Shown here one piece after another: positions 1-6,794 of a stretch of 22,107 nt of DNA. The notes under the pieces are model-generated. The model saw only the letters and a list, made by a program, of their open reading frames with translations, made no database searches and was not told where the DNA came from. The DNA is taken from the NCBI GenBank assembly GCA_043736395.1, contig JAYTCQ010000334.1:1-22107 (forward strand). Direction: 5' to 3'. The stretch comes from JAFDVL01 sp043736395. Lineage in GTDB: Bacteria > Acidobacteriota > Blastocatellia > RBC074. Position numbers and translations under genes: made by a program. Position 1 is the stretch's first letter. Each line of letters begins with the position of its first letter.

Positions 1-1
1 G

Positions 2-1843
2 GTATTAAGCGTTTTTGCCGGTAGTGGCACGGTTGGAAAGCCTACCTTAAATTCCACCTGGATTCCTTTCCCGTCTTCCGGGGCTGTGGGCGCAACATCA
101 TTTTTCATGTTTGCTCCTGAGGCAATCACTGTCAGTAGTAACGGGCAGTTCGTTTATATCAGTGATTCCCGATATGCGCGCGTGATGCGTGTTGATCGGA
201 CTACCTCAACAGCGTCATTAGTTGTGCAGTTAGGACAGTTCAATGTATCTAATACGTTAGATTTCACGAACAGCCCGATGCCTGCCGGACTGGCGCTCGT
301 TAATGATAGTCTTTATATTTCACAGAATGGTACTGCGACAGGAAGCCTCGGCCAGACCGTGGTTCGGATTGATAATGCAAGCACTGTCAGTGGCGCGCAA
401 ACTGTACCATCTTCTGGAGCTACGACTACCAACCCAACAGTTAATCTGATAGCCGGAACCTCAGGTATTCGCTGTGATTTCACTGCTGGGAATTGTGGTG
501 ATGGCGGAGCTATTGTAAGTAATTCCTTTGATCTTTACACCAATAGCAACATTATGTCCTCGAATCTGCAAAGCGATGGGAATGGTCTCTTCCTGGCAGA
601 TCAAGGGTTCTTAAATCGAGGTCGAATTCGATATTTAAATACAAGTGGCAGCTCCGCAACTATTGGAGCAGTGACGGTGCCTTCTGGTAACGCTACAACT
701 GTTATTGGTTTAGGTTTGGCGGAGCCGTATGATGGAGGGCCAGCAACGAGTGCCAATTTCTCCAGTAATCCGGTAGGTGTTACCACCGATAGTAACGGAA
801 ATCTTTATATTGCCGAAGCCTCAGGGCAGAGCTTAAGTAATGGTGCTCTGCGGTTCGTCAATCGAACTGGAAGTACGCTGAATATTTACGGACAATCAGT
901 CGCTCCCGGCAATATTATTCGTGTTAACAATGCTGTAGATACGACAATGGCAATGCCTGAGAGTACGAATCCGACGACGGCATATTTCAATTCGATTCAG
1001 GCAGTCAAATCGAATGCCAGCGGAATTTTCATTGTTGATTCAGTTGGTCTGCAAATTCCAACAGGCTCTTCAGGATTAAAAACAAGTAAAGTTCGCTTCC
1101 TGAATACCAGTAATGCCGCTGTCACTTTCTATGCTGGTTCAGGTAGTCCAATCGTGATTAATCCCAATGAAATTAAGACGATTGCTGGCACGAGCACTGA
1201 TCCGTCAAGTATCGGTGATGGGATGTTTGCTACCAGTGCGAAATTACTTGGTACGACCGACATTGCCGTCAATCCGACAACGGGCGACATTTATCTGTCA
1301 GAGCCATATCACAATAGAGTTCGTAAGGTTAACGGTAATACCGGAATTCTTGCCACAATTACAATTCTCTCATCCACGCAAAAATATACAGGATTGACAA
1401 TTGATAATAGTGGGCGATTAGTGCTTTGTTCCTATACGAGCGATCAAATCGTACGTGAATCTGGAGCGGGAACAGGTAGCTTTGCCGTCCTTCCCGTGAG
1501 CGGCGTCACAATTAAGGGGCCACGCGGTGTTACAGTTGATCCTCAAAATAACATCTATGTGGTCAATGGCTTCCCGGGAAGTGCTGGTGTCAGTAGGAGT
1601 CAGGTACTTAAGCTGAATGACGCCGGAGTCGGAACCGTTCTGGTTGGGACAACTGGGACCCCCGGCTATAGTGGAGATGGTGGTCTCCCAGCCAGCGCTC
1701 AGATGGATACCACACTGGATCCGGTAGTTATCGCTGTTTCCGGTGGAGGTTCATTCATTCAGGCAACTGGTATCACCGTTAGCCCAACTGGAGAAATTAT
1801 TTTCACGGATAGCAAAAATGGTCGCATCCGTCGGGTGAAATAG
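2..1843 (+). CDS. NHL-repeat beta-propeller protein, 5' end outside the window
   Basis: The frame is open from the first bases of the window to the TAG at 1841-1843, so this is the last 613 residues of a longer protein. A GTG at 86 is in frame but falls inside coherent propeller sequence and is unlikely to be the start. Several NHL-type blades are visible: each has an IAG-like strand, a GDGG or DGGPA turn, a segment such as VTTDSNGNLYIAEA, and an N-R-[IV]-R closing strand (HNRVRKV, NGRIRRVK at the end). Such proteins are usually secreted or surface-bound and fold as six-bladed propellers for binding. No catalytic motif is seen. The last blade ends exactly at the C terminus, so no anchor follows. 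It lies upstream of, and in the same direction as, another propeller gene, but a strong hairpin separates them. Confidence 0.85.
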   Translation, partial: VLSVFAGSGTVGKPTLNSTWIPFPSSGAVGATSFFMFAPEAITVSSNGQFVYISDSRYARVMRVDRTTSTASLVVQLGQFNVSNTLDFTNSPMPAGLALVNDSLYISQNGTATGSLGQTVVRIDNASTVSGAQTVPSSGATTTNPTVNLIAGTSGIRCDFTAGNCGDGGAIVSNSFDLYTNSNIMSSNLQSDGNGLFLADQGFLNRGRIRYLNTSGSSATIGAVTVPSGNATTVIGLGLAEPYDGGPATSANFSSNPVGVTTDSNGNLYIAEASGQSLSNGALRFVNRTGSTLNIYGQSVAPGNIIRVNNAVDTTMAMPESTNPTTAYFNSIQAVKSNASGIFIVDSVGLQIPTGSSGLKTSKVRFLNTSNAAVTFYAGSGSPIVINPNEIKTIAGTSTDPSSIGDGMFATSAKLLGTTDIAVNPTTGDIYLSEPYHNRVRKVNGNTGILATITILSSTQKYTGLTIDNSGRLVLCSYTSDQIVRESGAGTGSFAVLPVSGVTIKGPRGVTVDPQNNIYVVNGFPGSAGVSRSQVLKLNDAGVGTVLVGTTGTPGYSGDGGLPASAQMDTTLDPVVIAVSGGGSFIQATGITVSPTGEIIFTDSKNGRIRRVK

Positions 1844-1853
1844 CTTAGCTACT

Positions 1854-1885
1854 GAAGGCTGAAAGCCAGGTGGTTTTCAGCCTTC
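1854..1885 (+). terminator. 14-bp hairpin after the NHL gene
   Basis: GAAGGCTGAAAGCC (1854-1867) pairs with 1872-1885 around the loop AGGT, with a single G-T wobble. It lies 10 bases after the stop codon of the propeller gene and 25 bases before the next start. No T-run follows directly (ACGATTCATAATTTT), so it is either a poor intrinsic terminator, an attenuator, or an mRNA 3'-end stabiliser. The structure is clear; the function is inferred. Confidence 0.6.
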
Positions 1886-1910
1886 ACGATTCATAATTTT
1901 GGAGTTATTT

Positions 1911-2897
1911 ATGCAAACAACTTATTCCACACGCATGTTTCTTAAAACTTTAGTCGCCTTATTATTTATCACCATCGCGGGGCAGAGCTTCATTCAGGCT
2001 CAGGATCGCGTTACTAACAGGTCTGAATATATTATGTTTGTGTCGGCTCGCACCGGCACTTCAGAATTGTTTTTGCTGGATTTGAATACCAGCATAGTTT
2101 CTCCGCTGACTGATACCGGACGCGGACATATCAACCCTGCCGTAGCCGCCAGCGGACGACTGGCAACTTTTGCTTCGCGTGAAGGCAGTTCGTATGAGCT
2201 TTTCACGGCGCAGTTGAGTTCCACTTGGAAAACTCGTCAACCAGTATTTGCCGAGGTCAGTCGCTTGACGATTGATACGCAGGAACAAACCAATCCGACA
2301 ATTTCTGCGGATGGTTCCTTAATCGCTTTTTCAGTGGATGGTGGAATTGAACTGATGAATGCGGATGGACGAAATCGTCGTTCGTTAGTTTCCGGAAGCA
2401 ACTTTGTAACCATTTCACCTTCGATTTCACCTGATGGTAAGAGCGTTGCATTTCTCTCTAATCAAAACGGCAAAAATGAAATTTGGGTAGTTGGTACTGA
2501 AAATGGACAATTACGGCAACTGACTAAAGATGCGGGAGTTGTTGGCGGCATCAACTGGTCGCCTGACTCTCAGCGAATTGTCTTTACAACTTCTGCCACA
2601 GCCAGTAAACTGACCGGTATTGCGATTGCAGAGGTAGCAACTGGAGAATTCAAAGTAGCTACTGAAGCTGGTGATGGTGAAGCTTCATTTTCGCCGGAAA
2701 GTGCTCGCGTGGTTTTCACATCAAACCGCAGTGGTGACCCTGAGCTTTACCTGCTCAATCTCAACACCAATTCGGTGCAACAATTGACAAATAATCCGGG
2801 ACCTGACGGTTCAGCAGTATTTTTGTCAGCCGCCTCTGGCTCGGTTCGACGTGCTGCTACCAGCCGCGGTGTTTCGCTTCGAGGACGTGACCAATAA
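1911..2897 (+). CDS. Secreted PD40/TolB-type beta-propeller protein
   Basis: The ATG at 1911 is preceded by GGAG at 1901-1904 with six bases between, which makes it a better start than the TTG at 1899. The 328-residue product begins with a Sec signal peptide: R and K residues, then a hydrophobic stretch LVALLFITIAG, with probable cleavage after AQA. About six WD40-like PD40 blades follow, marked by SADGSLIAFS, SPDGKSVAFLS, SPDSQRIVFTT and SPESARVVFTS, each followed by an ELFLL/EIWVV/ELYLL strand. This is the arrangement of the TolB C-terminal propeller, but the TolB N-terminal domain is absent, so it should not be called tolB. A role in periplasmic or surface binding is inferred. Eighteen bases separate it from the PqqD-like gene, so the two are probably co-transcribed. 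Confidence 0.85.
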   Translation: MQTTYSTRMFLKTLVALLFITIAGQSFIQAQDRVTNRSEYIMFVSARTGTSELFLLDLNTSIVSPLTDTGRGHINPAVAASGRLATFASREGSSYELFTAQLSSTWKTRQPVFAEVSRLTIDTQEQTNPTISADGSLIAFSVDGGIELMNADGRNRRSLVSGSNFVTISPSISPDGKSVAFLSNQNGKNEIWVVGTENGQLRQLTKDAGVVGGINWSPDSQRIVFTTSATASKLTGIAIAEVATGEFKVATEAGDGEASFSPESARVVFTSNRSGDPELYLLNLNTNSVQQLTNNPGPDGSAVFLSAASGSVRRAATSRGVSLRGRDQ

Positions 2898-2915
2898 TTA
2901 AGGAATTCGGGTAAC

Positions 2916-3362
2916 ATGATGACTCAAAATCAAAAGCTCGTCACCAAAGAACAAGCTTCATTTACGGAACTGATCGAACATCAGGAATCCATTCTGCTTG
3001 ACTTGGAAAGTTTGCACTACTATTCATTGAATGCTTCCGCGACTCTTCTGTGGAAACATTTACGCTCGGGAAATGCTAATACTTTCGTCGAACTAAATCA
3101 GGAATTAGCGAAGGCATTTGGCGTTTCGCCTGAAACAACTGCCTCCGACACTTCTGCATTTATTCAAAAGTTGAAGCAGGATCACCTGATCGAAGTCACC
3201 GAGGCTGCCATCACAAAACGATCAGGTTTTGTCTTTGCGACAGCCGGGCAGCTTTCCGCTTATGAAGCGCCAGCCGTAAAAACTTCTGATACTGTCATGG
3301 AGATGAATCTGGCTTCAGGTTCTTCCACTGCCAGCACCGGAGCTTTGGGTGGTGGTTCGTAA
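2916..3362 (+). CDS. PqqD-like (RRE-fold) protein with Ser/Gly-rich C-terminal tail
   Basis: Residues 20-100 match the PqqD family: ILLDLESLHYYSLNASATLLW, then a helical segment with LAKAFGVS and the closing LIEV. PqqD-type domains bind leader peptides and present them to modifying enzymes. PqqD is usually about 90 residues; this product has 148, and the extra C-terminal part (from about residue 105) is low-complexity and ends in ASTGALGGGS, with serine as the last residue. ATG codons occur at 2916 and 2919; AAGGA at 2900-2904 favours 2916 or 2919 about equally. The gene lies 18 bases after the PD40 gene and 58 bases before an HPr-kinase-like gene. PqqD-plus-HprK pairs are known in the so-called HPr-rel-A systems and in kinase-bearing lasso peptide clusters. 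No precursor peptide gene or cyclase is seen here. Confidence 0.75.
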   Translation: MMTQNQKLVTKEQASFTELIEHQESILLDLESLHYYSLNASATLLWKHLRSGNANTFVELNQELAKAFGVSPETTASDTSAFIQKLKQDHLIEVTEAAITKRSGFVFATAGQLSAYEAPAVKTSDTVMEMNLASGSSTASTGALGGGS

Positions 3363-3390
3363 CGTGACGAATATTTATTGCGGTTAATTT

Positions 3391-3428
3391 TTGGGCATCA
3401 TCGGTAACTTGACATCGGTGATGCCCAA
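3391..3428 (+). promoter_or_regulatory. Hairpin covering the likely start codon of the HprK-like gene
   Basis: TTGGGCATCA (3391-3400) is exactly complementary to TGATGCCCAA (3419-3428). The pairing extends inward by five more pairs, two of them G-T, to a loop of eight bases (3406-3413). The ATG at 3421 lies in the right arm. No T-run follows, so it does not look like an intrinsic terminator. A structure that hides the start codon could limit translation or link it to translation of the upstream gene. That role is inferred. Confidence 0.5.
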
Positions 3429-4455
3429 ATTCATTTTAAGAATAGTGCTTGCTTTCAGCTTTCAGATTGGCGGAGTCTCAGTTTGTCTTGTGACGGACTC
3501 GCCAATTTTATTTGAACTTTGTCTTGATTATTTTCGGTACTACAATCCCTCTCAAGTTAATCCTTCCGCTCGTTTTCAAATCAAAATAAAATTACTGCTC
3601 CGTGAACAACATTCGTTGGAAATATCGAAGCCAGCCAAGCCTGTTTCAAGAGTTGGTGTAGTCGAATTACAGCGTTATGAGAAATGCCTGCACGAGTGGT
3701 TTTATTATCGAACCGATACGGCACTATTTCGTGTCAATCCGCACAGTGGACATGCCGTTGGAATCGTCACTTCCAAAGCGCTGGAATTACCGAATTTGCT
3801 GGTAAATACCTATCTTTTTTCGGTTTTGTTGCTGCTGCTTCGGTTTCAGAACGTCTATCATTTGCACGCCGCCGCCGTCATTTCCCCAGCCCAAAAAGTC
3901 TATTTAATCTGTGGAGCGCAAAGAGCAGGGAAGTCAACTTTGACAGCCGCTTTTGGTGTCGCAGGATGGAAGCCAATTTCCGATGATGGGATTTTATTGA
4001 GTCGTGATGCAAAAGGTAATTCACAATTCGAAGCCTTCAAACGCGAATTTCATCTCTCGACGGAACTGCTGAAAAAGTGGGAAGGGTTGAGCGAATTAAT
4101 TTCCCGACATGATTATTTTGATCGTTCGTGTATTGATGGATTAAATTATTTTTCGAGTCTGGAGCTGGCGAATCAATCGTATCAAAAATTTGATGCGGTA
4201 ATTTTCCCGATGATTTCTGGTGAAGAAAAAAGCTCGCTGGAATCCATTTCTCCGAGCGTTGCCTTTCAAAAATTGATTGGGCAATCAATGTATTTTCCAC
4301 TGGGAATCAGCCACACAAAACAACATTTTGAATTGTTAAGCAAGCTTTGTGGTTCTGCAAAATTTTATAGATTTTTAGCTGGAAAGGATATTTGGGATGA
4401 TCCTGCAAACCTGCTGCCCATCTGCGAAGAATTATCGCGGACGCACCGAACCTAA
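3421..4455 (+). CDS. HPr kinase-like P-loop protein
   Basis: The product has 344 residues if it starts at ATG 3421. TTG 3391 and GTG 3445 are alternatives, and none has a good ribosome site. The C-terminal half carries the HprK fold signature: LHAAAV (148-153), Walker A GAQRAGKST (165-173) and the SDDG acidic motif (187-190). The N-terminal half opens with FQIGGVSVCLVTDSP, typical of the HprK-related kinases found beside PqqD proteins rather than of true HprK, which has a different N-terminal domain. Kinase activity on a protein or peptide serine is known for relatives; the substrate here is unknown, and the adjacent PqqD-like protein with its terminal serine is the obvious candidate. The last 24 bases overlap, tail to tail, the end of the SDR gene on the other strand. 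Confidence 0.75.
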   Translation: MPKFILRIVLAFSFQIGGVSVCLVTDSPILFELCLDYFRYYNPSQVNPSARFQIKIKLLLREQHSLEISKPAKPVSRVGVVELQRYEKCLHEWFYYRTDTALFRVNPHSGHAVGIVTSKALELPNLLVNTYLFSVLLLLLRFQNVYHLHAAAVISPAQKVYLICGAQRAGKSTLTAAFGVAGWKPISDDGILLSRDAKGNSQFEAFKREFHLSTELLKKWEGLSELISRHDYFDRSCIDGLNYFSSLELANQSYQKFDAVIFPMISGEEKSSLESISPSVAFQKLIGQSMYFPLGISHTKQHFELLSKLCGSAKFYRFLAGKDIWDDPANLLPICEELSRTHRT

Positions 4456-5172
4456 ACCGCCATCTACGCCAATCACTTGTCCGGTAATCCATTGGTTGCC
4501 GGGATTCAATAGAAATTCTATCGCTGCTGCGACATCACTTGCCTGACCGACCCTGCCAAGCGCGTGCATCGCAATCGAACTTTTCAATGAAGCCTCATTA
4601 GAAGTAATGCGTGCCGTCAATGGCGTTTCAACTAATCCTGGCGCGACACAATTTACTCGAATATTTCGTGACGCATACGACGCCGCTGCGGAGAGCGTCA
4701 ATCCGATGACACCAGCTTTTGCGGCAGCAATTGCTTCGTGATTGGCGAGGCCAAGCCGCGCTGCCGCAGAAGAAACAAGGACGATGGAGCCGCCGCCTTT
4801 GATCGCTTTTGTCGCGGCGCGGACGGTGGCGAATGCAGTGGTCAAATTTGCAGCAATCGTATCAGCCCATTCATCATCCGAAGTTAAGTGAGCAGGTTTT
4901 AATAAGAGTGAGCCGACGCAATTCGCAATCCCGTCAATTCGCCCATAAGCCTCAACGGCGTGATTGACTGCGGCTTCGACTTCGCTGGTTTTTGTAGCAT
5001 CAACAGTGAAGGGAATCGCCCCTAATTCATTAGCTAAAGCCACAGTTTTCGCTTCATCGCGCGAAGCCAGTAAGAGCTTCGCTCCCTGTGATTGTAAGCG
5101 TCTGGCAAGTGCTGAACCGATGCCGCCAGTGGCTCCAATAATGACTTGTATAGAATTTTCAAAAGTAGACAT
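4432..5172 (-). CDS. Short-chain dehydrogenase/reductase family protein lacking the catalytic Tyr
   Basis: The 246-residue length is typical of classical SDRs. The Rossmann motif GATGGIG is at residues 13-19, NCVG (84-87) replaces NNAG, Asn109 is the usual structural Asn, and the tail has ITGQVIGVDGG. The active-site serine is present (Ser135), and Lys152 is at the right distance, but the residue that should be Tyr is Ile148 (sequence HEAIAAAK). Proton transfer by Tyr is therefore not possible in the usual way, so it may be an atypical subclass or a non-catalytic nucleotide-binding protein. The gene starts 48 bases after the fasciclin gene on the same strand, without an obvious terminator, so read-through is possible. 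Substrate unknown. Confidence 0.85.
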   Translation of the reverse strand: MSTFENSIQVIIGATGGIGSALARRLQSQGAKLLLASRDEAKTVALANELGAIPFTVDATKTSEVEAAVNHAVEAYGRIDGIANCVGSLLLKPAHLTSDDEWADTIAANLTTAFATVRAATKAIKGGGSIVLVSSAAARLGLANHEAIAAAKAGVIGLTLSAAASYASRNIRVNCVAPGLVETPLTARITSNEASLKSSIAMHALGRVGQASDVAAAIEFLLNPGNQWITGQVIGVDGGLGSVRPR

Positions 5173-5220
5173 TTTAAATAAATTGGAGACGAGAGGTGAG
5201 GTCTCGCTGATCCAAAAAAA

Positions 5221-5724
5221 TTACATTTTTTTCTTCGCCATTTTCGGCATGATGACCGTGTCAATGACGTGAATCACACCGTTGCTGCAAGCGATGTCAG
5301 TTTTGACGACGTTTGCATTATTCACCATAACTTTGTCACCTTTAACACCGATTTTGACGGTTGAGCCTTCGACCGTAGCGACGCTTTTGCCGTTCATTGT
5401 TACCACCTGAGCCGCCATCACATTGCCTTTGACCACGTGATAGGTCAGGACTTTTGTCAAGGCCGCTTTGTCTTTTAATAAGGCTTCCAACTTAGCTTTG
5501 GGAATCTTGGCAAAAGCTTCATCGGTTGGTGCAAAGACAGTGAATGGACCTGCGCTTTTCAATGTATCAATCAATCCAGCTTCAGTTAAAGCCGCAGCCA
5601 GAGTTTTGAAGCTGCCAGCTGCCACGGCAGTGTCTACGATGTCTTTGGTTTGTGCTTGCGCAGAAGTAGAGAAAGTGATGATGGAAGCGAATAAGCAGAC
5701 GAAGAGAGCAATTTTCAGTTTCAT
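5221..5724 (-). CDS. Secreted fasciclin-domain (FAS1) protein
   Basis: The 167-residue product has a signal peptide (MKLKIALFVCLFASIITFS, probable cleavage after AQA) and one FAS1 domain filling the rest. The conserved H1 box PFTVFAPTDEAFAKIP, the YH motif in LTYHVVKG, and the H2 box NGVIHVIDTVIMP are all present. Single-domain bacterial FAS1 proteins are exported and are thought to act in adhesion or surface binding. The C terminus is a basic tail, KMAKKKM. The start is supported by AGGAG (minus strand, 5737-5733), nine bases before the ATG. It is transcribed away from the + strand membrane-protein gene, with 215 bases between that would hold both promoters. Confidence 0.92.
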   Translation of the reverse strand: MKLKIALFVCLFASIITFSTSAQAQTKDIVDTAVAAGSFKTLAAALTEAGLIDTLKSAGPFTVFAPTDEAFAKIPKAKLEALLKDKAALTKVLTYHVVKGNVMAAQVVTMNGKSVATVEGSTVKIGVKGDKVMVNNANVVKTDIACSNGVIHVIDTVIMPKMAKKKM

Positions 5725-5939
5725 GTGTCGGGACTCCTAAATCTCGAATAAAAAATAGTTAGCCTTGGCTCAAGCCACGCAGTGAAATAAACACTGCCAA
5801 TGAGTAAGACCGCGTTAGAGTCTCCATAAACTAAGGGCTGATTGTGTTTTATTCTTGTCGTAAATAACAAGTTACTGTAAATAAATATTCTATCCGTTGT
5901 GACAATTTGAATTTTACGTAGCGCGTGTAGAGAAGCTGA

Positions 5940-6482
5940 ATGAAAGTAAAACTAAAAAAAATCCTAGCTGCTCCCTTTGTCATTATCGCCGCCATCATCG
6001 TCTTACTTGAAGATTGGTTGTGGGATGATCTGGCGCGACTGATGGCGTTTATCGGGCGAATGCCTATCCTGCGTCAGCTGGAAAATGTAATCGCCAACCT
6101 TCCGCCCTACGCCGCCCTCGCCGTATTTATCGTTCCCTCATTATTGCTTATTCCCGTGAAGCTCTCCGCGCTCTGGCTGATCTCGCACGGACAGCATGCG
6201 CTGGGATTATTCACTGTGATCGGAGCCAAAGTTATCGGCACAGCCCTCGTCGCGCGTATTTATACGTTAACTCAGGGAAGCCTGCTGAAAATCCTCTGGT
6301 TCGCTGCGCTGCACACGAGGTTCACGGCATTTAAAAAGAAAGTGTACGACTACATCAAAACGACTGCTGTCTATCAATCAGCTCATGAAATGAAAATGAA
6401 GTTGAAGAAATTGGTGCAGGGACGAGGCAAGGCTTTTTGGAAGAAAAGATGGGAAGCGGCGCGGCGGTTTGCCAGAAGGTAG
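5940..6482 (+). CDS. Conserved small integral membrane protein, function unknown
   Basis: The 180-residue product has three or so hydrophobic segments: about residues 8-24 (LAAPFVIIAAIIVLLED), 57-82 (AALAVFIVPSLLLIPVKLSALWL) and 86-108. A strongly basic C-terminal tail rich in K and R follows, predicted to be cytoplasmic. The LPPYAALAVFIVPSLLLIPVKL segment looks like one I associate with uncharacterised bacterial membrane proteins, but I cannot name a family with certainty. The start ATG follows GAGAAG within about nine bases. The gene ends 28 bases before the remnant of the Rhs core on the opposite strand, so it marks the border of the variable Rhs region. Confidence 0.75.
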   Translation: MKVKLKKILAAPFVIIAAIIVLLEDWLWDDLARLMAFIGRMPILRQLENVIANLPPYAALAVFIVPSLLLIPVKLSALWLISHGQHALGLFTVIGAKVIGTALVARIYTLTQGSLLKILWFAALHTRFTAFKKKVYDYIKTTAVYQSAHEMKMKLKKLVQGRGKAFWKKRWEAARRFARR

Positions 6483-6510
6483 CGAGCTGTGAATCGGCCA
6501 AAAACATTCA

Positions 6511-6750
6511 TCAGCGGTAGACGCACGTTTTTAATTTCTGTCCCGCCGCGTCAATTTCGGTTAATAATCTTCCGGACATACTACTAAACATTCGATAGCG
6601 CATGAGGATTTCATAGCCGCCGGAATAGTTGGGGTTCTACAATTTCTGCTCAAATTTCACCTGTCGCCCATCGCCGTCATGAGAGTGGGTTGAGTCGACT
6701 TTGGCTTTGCTCTGCGTTTTGACTAATTGTCCGGCGACATCGTATTGCTG
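6511..6750 (-). pseudogene. Orphan fragment of the Rhs core, degenerate
   Basis: Translating the minus strand from 6750 gives QQYDVAGQLVKTQ, then HDGDGRQVKFEQKL, a TAG stop at 6639-6637, then YSGGYEILMRYRMFSS and GRLLTEIDAAGQK, ending in TGA at 6513-6511. These segments match, in the same order, the core of the intact Rhs protein encoded at about 9385-9155 (QYDVPGQLVKSQ, HDGDGRQVKFEQKL, YAGGYEVVTRYRIFSS, GKLLTEIDAAGQK). The fragment is two codons shorter near residue 13. Similarity stops soon after AAGQK, and no toxin tip follows. It lies downstream of the Rhs gene and its presumed immunity gene, as orphan core pieces do in other Rhs loci. This accounts for most of the gap between 6483 and 6794; I see nothing else there. 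Confidence 0.8.
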
Positions 6751-6794
6751 CGAGATGCAGACATCATTGGATAACAGCAGCCTTGTAGAGAGTC

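Noticed and set aside
1911..2897. Calling the PD40 protein TolB
   Set aside because: The N-terminal TolB domain is missing and there are no tol or pal genes nearby; only the propeller is shared.
2916..4455. Complete lasso peptide or PQQ biosynthesis cluster
   Set aside because: No cyclase, leader protease, radical-SAM enzyme or precursor peptide gene is in the window. Only the PqqD-like and HprK-like pieces are present.
5725..5939. Possible promoters in the divergent region between the fasciclin and membrane-protein genes
   Set aside because: The region is AT-rich, and several partial -35/-10 matches can be drawn on both strands, none clearly better than another.
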